A DNA stretch of 46,275 nt. Origin: Nevskia sp. (GTDB lineage: Bacteria > Pseudomonadota > Gammaproteobacteria > Nevskiales > Nevskiaceae). The DNA is taken from positions 1 to 46,275 of the forward strand of contig JAUXYM010000062.1 in assembly GCA_030694365.1 (NCBI GenBank), given 5' to 3'. A program made the translations under genes and the position numbers. This document shows, in pieces, positions 39,779 to 46,275 of the stretch. Every line of letters starts with the position of its first letter. The stretch's first letter is position 1. Below the pieces are notes generated by a model. That model saw only the letters and a list, made by a program, of their open reading frames with translations. It was not told the origin of the DNA and made no database searches.

Positions 39779-42700
39779 GTGAAAAATCGTCTGAAGCCCG
39801 CTACCCCCTTGGCCGTGCAGCGCCTGTCGACACGCGGCTGGCTGCAGCGTTGCGCCTGGGCCAGCGGCATGGGCTTCAGTCTGGTTGCCGGCTCGGCGAC
39901 GGCAGCACCGTTCGGCAGCGCCCAGTATTTCCAGAGTCGCGGCGTCAGTGCCGCCAATCCCGGTGCGCCGCTGCCCAGCGCGCCGCTCGACCCGGCTACC
40001 GGCAGCACCGTGGTGCTGCCGCAGCAGGCCTTGATCCGCGCCAACCGCTCGATCGCCAACCTGAGCCGCGCCGCCGAAGCGCTGGCCAGCGCCCAGGCAG
40101 CGCAGAGCGCGGCACGGCAACTGGCGCTGATCGCGCCGAGCGAGGTGCCCAATGGCCTGGCACCCGGCGGCCTGCAGGTTGCGGCGTCGGCGCTCAACCA
40201 GTTATCGACCTGCGCGGCAACCAATACCTGCGCCTGGCAGAACGCCAATCTGCCGGTGCAGAGCAGCGTCGGCGCGCAGACCACGGTCACCGTCCAGCAG
40301 ACCGCGAAGAAAGCCATCCTGAGCTGGGATTCGTTCAACATCGGCCGTGAAACGACGCTGAATTTCGATCAGCGCGCCGGCACCCAGGCCGATGGCAGCA
40401 ATGATTGGGTGGCCCTCAATCGGGTCGGCGCCAATGCCTCGCCGAGCCGCATCCTCGGCCAGATCAAGGCCGATGGCTCGGTCTATCTGATCAACCCGAA
40501 CGGTGTCATCTTCGGCGGCAGCGCCCTGGTCAACGTCCATTCGCTGCTGGTGTCGAGCCTGCCGCTGTACCTGACCACCGCACAGACCACGCTGCGACCG
40601 GGCGACGATGCGGTCTATCTGGCCGAATCGAATCGCCGGTTCCTGGAAACCGGCCTGACCGCCAGCGGCACCGGCAGTGCCGGTGGCAACATCCTGGGCC
40701 TGAACTCAGGCTCAGCGGCACTGCAGCTGAGCGCGGCCAACAGCTTGCCCGGCGATATCAGCATCGAGGCCGGTGCCAGCATTGCCACCGATGCCCTCGG
40801 CTATACGCTGATCGCGGCGCCGAACGTCAGCAACGCCGGCAGCATTTCCGCCGTCGAGGGGCAGGTGATCCTGGCCGGTGGTGTCGGCGTGGCGCTGCGC
40901 AGTGCCGACAACGGCACCCTGCTGTTGAGTCCGTTGCTGACCGGTCGAGTGGTAGACGCCGACAACGTCGACATCCGCGGCAAAGTGACCAACAGCGGCC
41001 TGGTGCAATCGCGGCGGGGTGATATCACCGTGCTGGCACGCAACATCGACCAGCAGGGCGTGCTGGTATCGACCACCAGCGTCACCCGCGCCGGCTCTTT
41101 AAGCCTCAACGCGCTCGATCAGCAGGACCTTGCCGATGCCGGCATCCAGCGCACCGGCACCCTGCGCTTGGCGGGCACCTCGGTGACGGCGCTGCTACCC
41201 GATACCAACGGCGAAACGACCACCTCCAGTGCGGCAGCCGATCGGGTCTTCCCGATCGGCACCGCCAGCCTGCGTGGCGGTGCGATCACGCTGGATCGTG
41301 GCGCGCTGATCGAAGCGCCCGGCCAGAACGTCCGGCTGGCGGCGCTGGTCGGTGCCCTGGAAGATGGTTCGGTATCCGGCCGCATCTATCTCGAAGACGG
41401 CTCGACGATCGACGTCTCCGGCCTCGCCGACGTGCAACTGGCGATCGCCAGCAACCTGGTCAGCATCAATCGCCTCGGCCTCAACGAACTGGCCGACTCG
41501 CCGCTGCAGCGTCTCGGCGTGCTGTTCGGCGCGCCGATCACCGTCGACAGCCGGGTCACTGGCACTCGGGACGATGGCAGCAGCTATATCGGCACGCCGG
41601 TCGCCAATGTCGGCGGCTTCGTCGACGCCCGGCCACGTGGTATTTCGGAACTGCTGCAGAACGGCGGCACCTTGACCCTGGCCGGCGCCGAAGTAGTCAC
41701 CCGAGCCGGCTCGTCGCAGAACCTCGACGGCGGCTACCTGCACTACCTCGGCGGCATCATCGAGACCACCCGCCTGCTGGCTGCCAACGGCGCGGTGATC
41801 GACATCGCCGACGCCGATCCGGACCTCGAATACCTCGGCATCGCCGGCCGCTTCGACGACCAGCATCCGCGCTGGAGCGTCACCAACACCTATACCAACC
41901 CGCTGATCGCCGGCACCGGTGCGCGCTACGAGAGCGACTATCTCAAAGGCGGCAACGCCGGCACCTTGAACGTCTTCGCCAGCGTTGCTGCGGTGCTCGA
42001 CGGCGACCTCTCGGCCCAGGCCTACGCCGGCCGTCGCCAGGTCGCCAATGCCAAGATGCCGAGCGGCGGCCACTTCAGCGCCGGTGCCGGGGCCGGCAAT
42101 GCCCTGCTGCCCGACAGCCCCACCTCCGGACGCAGCTACGTCATCACCGATACGCTGCCGGACCTCGACACCCTGCTGCCCGGCTTCGATGCCGGCACGG
42201 CGCTGCCAGTCTCGCCGTCCGCCGCCAGCGACACCGGCAACCTGCAGAACTGGATCGCGATTCCCGCCGCCGAGCTTGCGGCAGCCGGTTTCGGTAGCGT
42301 CAACATTGCCGCCGATACACCTGCGGGTCAGGGGTTCGGCGGCGAGATCGTTGTCGCCGATGCGCTGCGTGTGCAGCCCGGCGGCAGCATCAGCCTGACC
42401 GGTTCGCGGGTCACCGTGCTCGCCGACCTGACCGCGACCGCCGGCAGCATCAGCGTTACCGCGACCGGCAATACCGATATCGCCGGCAGCAGCCTGCGGC
42501 TGGTTGCAGGACCACTGTTGGCCGGCATCAATGGTGATGTCGTGATCGGCGACGGCGTCACCCTGTCGACCCGCGGCCAGTGGATCAACGACGCGCTGAA
42601 AGACGAGGACGGCATCAACGGCAGCAGCTTCGTCAACGGCGGCAGCATCAGCCTTGGCAGCTTGCAGTCCTCGCTAAAACAAGACTCTGGCAGTGTCGCC

Positions 42701-45700
42701 TGCCCGGATACCACCTGCTTCGTCGACAACACCGGCTCGATCCTGCTCGGTGCCAGCAGCCTGCTCGATGTTTCCAGCGGCGGCCGGGTGCTGCCTTCGG
42801 GCGCGCTGGCCAAGAGCAAGGGCGTCGTCCAGGGCCGCAGCGGCAGCATCGCACTGGAAACCTACCGGCTATCCGGCAACGAGCAGTTCGGCACCACCAA
42901 CGGGCTGGAGCTGCCGACCACGGCAGCGCTGCCAAGCGCAGGCCGCATCGTCTTCGGCGGCGAACTGCTGGCCTACGGCTTCTCCGGCGGCGGTACGCTG
43001 AGCCTGCGAGCGCTCGGCTTTCATATCGGCGACTCTTCGCAGACCCCGGCCAATGCCTGGGATACCGTGTTGCCGGCTGATTTCTTCACCGGCCAGGGCT
43101 TCGGCAGCTACCAGCTGTTCGCCGAGTACGACGCGACGATCACCGCCGGCTCGGTGCTCCGGCCGCAGCAGTTCAATTTCATTCCCAACGAAGCGGCGCT
43201 GCTGGCGGCGCAGACCGGCATCGATCTCTACGATCCGGCCTACACCCGGATCGGCGCGCTCGACGACTTCCATCGCCAGGCGACCAGCTTCGAGCTCTAC
43301 ACCGGCGATTACCTGAACTGGCGCGGACTGGTCGCCGGCGTCGGTGCCCTGCCCGACTACTCGGCAGCCGGCATCACCGGCACCGTGCTGCTCGACCGCG
43401 ATGCCGCGATCCTCGCCGATACGCGCGCCACCGTGACCCTGGGCTCGAACCGCCAGGTCACCGTGCTCGGCAGCATCGTTGCCCACGGCGGCGCGATCAC
43501 CCTGACCGCCGATACCGCGCGCGGCGGCTACGCCCAGGTGCCGGGCCGCATCGATTCGCCGTACATCGACGGCAGCAAATCGGTGTTCCTCGGCACCGAC
43601 AGCCTGCTCGACGCCGCCGGCACCGTGCTGCTCGATCCGTTCGAGCTGGCGATCGAAGGGCCTGAAGGCCGGTTGACGACCCCGCGTACCGGCCAGGTGC
43701 TGGCCGGCGGCACGGTGACCCTGAGCAACGACACCGGCTACGTGATCGCCCTCGGCTGTGCCGATGGCGAAGGCTGCGGGCCAGGCGGCGTCGCCGGTGC
43801 GCGCATCGACGTGTCCGGCACCGCCGCCGTGCTCGATCTGCGCGCCGATGCCAGCGGCACCGGTTATCTCGCGACCACCGTCGCCAGCGATGCCGGCAGC
43901 ATCCGTCTCGGTGCCGGTGCCGGCCTGTTCTTCAACGGCAATCTGCTGGCACAACCGGGCAGCAGCACCGCGCGCGGCGGCAGCCTGAATGTGGCAACGC
44001 TGCTTCCGACCACCCCGGTCACCGTTCTGACCACCGCCGGCCAAGGCTATACCGGCGCCACGCGGCTGGTGCTGCGCCAAAAACCGATCGCGCTGCCGGC
44101 CGGTGCGCTGACGCCGGGCATGACCGTCGAAGCCGATCTGCCAGCACCGTCCGGCGTGCTCTATTTCGCCGCCGACCGCCTCGACGGCTCCGGCATCGAC
44201 TCGCTGCTGCTCGGCGTTGACCCGACGCTGAACAATGTCAGCACGCCGCGCAGCATCGTCTTCGGCAACGATCTGACTTTGAATCTGGGCCGCTCGATCA
44301 TCGCCAACGCCTCGAACTTCGTCGGCCAGTCCGGCGGCGATGGGCAGTCTTCGGTGAGCTTGAACGCACCCTATGTCGCGCTGCACGGCTATGTCAGTTC
44401 CGGCGACTACGGCAACACGCCATCGCTGCCGACACCGGCGCCGGGCGTCCAGCTGACCATCAACGCCACCAACATCGACCTCGGCGGCCAGTTCAACCTG
44501 CGCAATTTTGGCGCGGCGCGCTTCAACGCCAGCGGCGACATCCGCCTGCTGACGCCGGCGCAATTCGATTTCTATCGCAACGTCACCGCCAACCCCGGTG
44601 CTGCGACCTCGGTGCCGGGTGCGCTATTCACCTCCGGCGACCTGAGCTTCCAGGCCGCGCAGCTTTATCCGGCGACCGGCAACCGCTTCATCATCAGCGC
44701 CGTCAGTCCGGAAGGCTTCACCCCCGACGGGATATCGACCGGCCGCGCCGACACCACGATCCGCTTCCTCGGCAACGACGCTTCCGCGACGGTCGCCGCG
44801 CCGTTGTCGGCCGGCGGCAGCCTGCTGGTCAATGCCACGGTCATCGACCAGGCCGGCAGCTTGCGTGCCCCCGGCGGCCTGATCCAGCTCGGCGTTGCCG
44901 ATCCGCTCGACCCGGCCGCGCAGGCGCTGTTCGGCTTCCCGGCCAACAATAGCAACCCCAACAGCCCCACCCAGATCGTTGCCCGGGTGCCCCTGGTGGC
45001 GACCCGGTCGGTACGGCTCGGCACCGGCAGCATGACTTCGGTATCGCTGGAGGGCCTGATCGTGCCCTACGGCCGCACTGTCGATGGCCTGAACTACAGC
45101 TACAACGGTGCCGCCAACACCTTCTTCGCCGATCAGCTGGTCGCACCGCTGCTGTCGGCACCGCCGGAAAAACGGCTGGCGATCAGCGCCGCAGCGGTGA
45201 CGCTGGAAGCGGGTGCCACAGTCAATCTGGCCGGTGGCGGCGATCTGCAGGCGGCGGAGTTCGTTGCCGGTACCGGCGGCTCGCGCGACGTGCTGTCGCG
45301 GTTCAACACCAGCTTCGCCAGCGGTGCCGCCGTGCAGGTGCCGCTGTATGCCGATGGCCGGGCGATCTACGCGATCATCCCCGGCTATACAGGTGTAGCC
45401 GCCTACGATCCGGCGCTGGTCGCCGGCAATCCGCTGATCGGCCAGCAAGTTTATCTAAGCGGTATCGACGGCCTCGCCGCCGGCGTCTACACCCTGCTGC
45501 CGGGCCAGTACGCGGCCGTGCCCGGAGCTTTCCGGGTGGTCCAGGACAGCCGCGCGCTCGACGTGCAGGCCAGCCAGAACGCCCGTCTGGCCGATGGCAC
45601 CCTGCTGGTCGCCGGCCGCTTTGTCGACCAATACAGCGGCGCCCAGGACAGCCGCAACACGGCGTTCTTCGTGCAGAGCGAGGACAGCTGGCGGCAGTAC

Positions 45701-46204
45701 TCCGAATACAGCTTCACCAGCGCCAACCAGTTCTTCACCGACGACGCCAAGCGCGACGGCCGGGCAACGCCGCGACGGCCGGTCGATGCCGGCCAGCTAG
45801 TGCTGGCGGCGACCCAGACCCTGAGCCTCGGCGCGACCCTGAGCACCGCTGCCGGCATCGGCGCCGATGGCCTCAGCGGTGCCGGCGGACTGGTCGACAT
45901 CGCTTCGCAGCGGCTGCAGGTCAGCGCCGCTGGTGGCGTCGCGCTCGATGGCTATGTGCAACTGATCGCCGGCGATCTGAGCGCGCTCGGCGCATCGAGC
46001 CTGCTGATCGGCGGCAGCCGCAGCCGCACCGACGAGGGCGACCGCATCGCCGTGCTGGCCGACAGCGTCATCATCGACAACGGTGCCGAAGCGCTCAGCG
46101 CGCCGGAGATTGTCGTCGTCGCCAGCGCCGCCAACACGGATACCAGCATCGCCAGCGGCATCGTCGTCGCCGACGGCGCGAGCTTGCGCGTGGAGCCGGC
46201 TTAA
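39779..46204 (+). CDS. filamentous haemagglutinin-type TpsA exoprotein
   Basis: A 2141-residue secreted protein. The extended signal peptide (residues 1-43, ending ATAA) is typical of TpsA. The haemagglutination-activity (TPS) domain spans about 145-330, with SWDSFNIGRETTLNF (182-196) and YLINPNGVIFGGSALV (236-251). The NPNG motif is the hallmark needed for recognition by the transporter. The rest is beta-helix repeats rich in Gly, Asn, Ser and Thr (GGTLTLAGAEVVTR, GAGAGLFFNGNLLAQPG). No protease, toxin, RGD or C-terminal release domain was recognised. The start is GTG without a clear ribosome site, though downstream of a palindrome. It ends 71 bases from the window edge, and relatives are often longer, so C-terminal truncation is possible. 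Confidence 0.92.
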   Translation: MKNRLKPATPLAVQRLSTRGWLQRCAWASGMGFSLVAGSATAAPFGSAQYFQSRGVSAANPGAPLPSAPLDPATGSTVVLPQQALIRANRSIANLSRAAEALASAQAAQSAARQLALIAPSEVPNGLAPGGLQVAASALNQLSTCAATNTCAWQNANLPVQSSVGAQTTVTVQQTAKKAILSWDSFNIGRETTLNFDQRAGTQADGSNDWVALNRVGANASPSRILGQIKADGSVYLINPNGVIFGGSALVNVHSLLVSSLPLYLTTAQTTLRPGDDAVYLAESNRRFLETGLTASGTGSAGGNILGLNSGSAALQLSAANSLPGDISIEAGASIATDALGYTLIAAPNVSNAGSISAVEGQVILAGGVGVALRSADNGTLLLSPLLTGRVVDADNVDIRGKVTNSGLVQSRRGDITVLARNIDQQGVLVSTTSVTRAGSLSLNALDQQDLADAGIQRTGTLRLAGTSVTALLPDTNGETTTSSAAADRVFPIGTASLRGGAITLDRGALIEAPGQNVRLAALVGALEDGSVSGRIYLEDGSTIDVSGLADVQLAIASNLVSINRLGLNELADSPLQRLGVLFGAPITVDSRVTGTRDDGSSYIGTPVANVGGFVDARPRGISELLQNGGTLTLAGAEVVTRAGSSQNLDGGYLHYLGGIIETTRLLAANGAVIDIADADPDLEYLGIAGRFDDQHPRWSVTNTYTNPLIAGTGARYESDYLKGGNAGTLNVFASVAAVLDGDLSAQAYAGRRQVANAKMPSGGHFSAGAGAGNALLPDSPTSGRSYVITDTLPDLDTLLPGFDAGTALPVSPSAASDTGNLQNWIAIPAAELAAAGFGSVNIAADTPAGQGFGGEIVVADALRVQPGGSISLTGSRVTVLADLTATAGSISVTATGNTDIAGSSLRLVAGPLLAGINGDVVIGDGVTLSTRGQWINDALKDEDGINGSSFVNGGSISLGSLQSSLKQDSGSVACPDTTCFVDNTGSILLGASSLLDVSSGGRVLPSGALAKSKGVVQGRSGSIALETYRLSGNEQFGTTNGLELPTTAALPSAGRIVFGGELLAYGFSGGGTLSLRALGFHIGDSSQTPANAWDTVLPADFFTGQGFGSYQLFAEYDATITAGSVLRPQQFNFIPNEAALLAAQTGIDLYDPAYTRIGALDDFHRQATSFELYTGDYLNWRGLVAGVGALPDYSAAGITGTVLLDRDAAILADTRATVTLGSNRQVTVLGSIVAHGGAITLTADTARGGYAQVPGRIDSPYIDGSKSVFLGTDSLLDAAGTVLLDPFELAIEGPEGRLTTPRTGQVLAGGTVTLSNDTGYVIALGCADGEGCGPGGVAGARIDVSGTAAVLDLRADASGTGYLATTVASDAGSIRLGAGAGLFFNGNLLAQPGSSTARGGSLNVATLLPTTPVTVLTTAGQGYTGATRLVLRQKPIALPAGALTPGMTVEADLPAPSGVLYFAADRLDGSGIDSLLLGVDPTLNNVSTPRSIVFGNDLTLNLGRSIIANASNFVGQSGGDGQSSVSLNAPYVALHGYVSSGDYGNTPSLPTPAPGVQLTINATNIDLGGQFNLRNFGAARFNASGDIRLLTPAQFDFYRNVTANPGAATSVPGALFTSGDLSFQAAQLYPATGNRFIISAVSPEGFTPDGISTGRADTTIRFLGNDASATVAAPLSAGGSLLVNATVIDQAGSLRAPGGLIQLGVADPLDPAAQALFGFPANNSNPNSPTQIVARVPLVATRSVRLGTGSMTSVSLEGLIVPYGRTVDGLNYSYNGAANTFFADQLVAPLLSAPPEKRLAISAAAVTLEAGATVNLAGGGDLQAAEFVAGTGGSRDVLSRFNTSFASGAAVQVPLYADGRAIYAIIPGYTGVAAYDPALVAGNPLIGQQVYLSGIDGLAAGVYTLLPGQYAAVPGAFRVVQDSRALDVQASQNARLADGTLLVAGRFVDQYSGAQDSRNTAFFVQSEDSWRQYSEYSFTSANQFFTDDAKRDGRATPRRPVDAGQLVLAATQTLSLGATLSTAAGIGADGLSGAGGLVDIASQRLQVSAAGGVALDGYVQLIAGDLSALGASSLLIGGSRSRTDEGDRIAVLADSVIIDNGAEALSAPEIVVVASAANTDTSIASGIVVADGASLRVEPA

Positions 46205-46275
46205 CGTTCGAGCCGGACTATTTTGCTTTGTTAGCTTTGCTCCATTTGTCCGCGAAGCGATGAAGCGGCATGAAC

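Overview
The window is GC-rich, gene-dense bacterial chromosome. RsmE, DusC, class I dihydroorotase, cytochrome bd-type sequences, Wza/Wzc-type polysaccharide export and two-partner secretion all point to a gammaproteobacterium. A Nevskiales/Xanthomonadales-like lineage is my guess, made without any database search. No rRNA, tRNA, CRISPR array, transposase or integrase gene was seen.

Left part (1-18.4 kb): mostly housekeeping and metabolic genes. A plus-strand gene fuses a sterol-desaturase-type membrane hydroxylase to a creatininase-type domain. It is followed by an AEC transporter on the minus strand and then a compact minus-strand chain read from 9.34 to 3.05 kb: molybdopterin oxidoreductase, lipoprotein aminopeptidase, rsmE, hicB, hicA, dihydroorotase, tag. 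Neighbouring genes in the chain overlap or lie 3-36 bases apart. Next come a HAD phosphatase, an MBL-fold hydrolase, an ABC exporter pair, a LuxR-type regulator, a uracil-DNA glycosylase family protein, an unusual cytochrome bd-derived gene with a DUF2474 peptide gene, an SRPBCC protein, a small orphan gene and dusC. The bd-derived gene is a CydA/CydB chimera that lacks the middle of CydA and the front of CydB.

Middle part (18.7-31.5 kb): a polysaccharide locus. It holds a Wza-like lipoprotein, a Wzc-like co-polymerase whose Walker A lysine is replaced by alanine, three sulfotransferases in a row, a Wzy/O-antigen-ligase-like protein, a GT4 glycosyltransferase, a Tat-exported parallel beta-helix protein and a Wzx-like flippase. 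A GT9 glycosyltransferase converges on it from the other strand. From the first sulfotransferase to the flippase every junction is a 4-8 base overlap, so this is very likely one operon making and exporting a sulfated polysaccharide.

Right part (32.0-46.2 kb): one plus-strand locus for two-partner secretion (TPS). In order: a TpsB/FhaC-type transporter, an ExbB-type proton channel carrying a large periplasmic DUF2341/LamG-like domain, ExbD, TonB, a large putative porin, an exported coiled-coil protein, a YbjN-like protein and a 2141-residue filamentous-haemagglutinin-type TpsA exoprotein. TPS is normally regarded as not needing an energy-coupling complex, so a dedicated ExbB-ExbD-TonB set between tpsB and tpsA is the most interesting system here. 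From memory, a related set (pdtA/pdtB with exbB2/exbD2) exists in Pseudomonas aeruginosa, so the neighbourhood may not be unique even if its mechanism is unknown.

Non-coding signals include an 83-base inverted-repeat element present twice plus a half copy, a 93-base imperfect palindrome, a clustered TGGCCACT-type inverted repeat, and a perfect 21-base palindrome just before tpsA.
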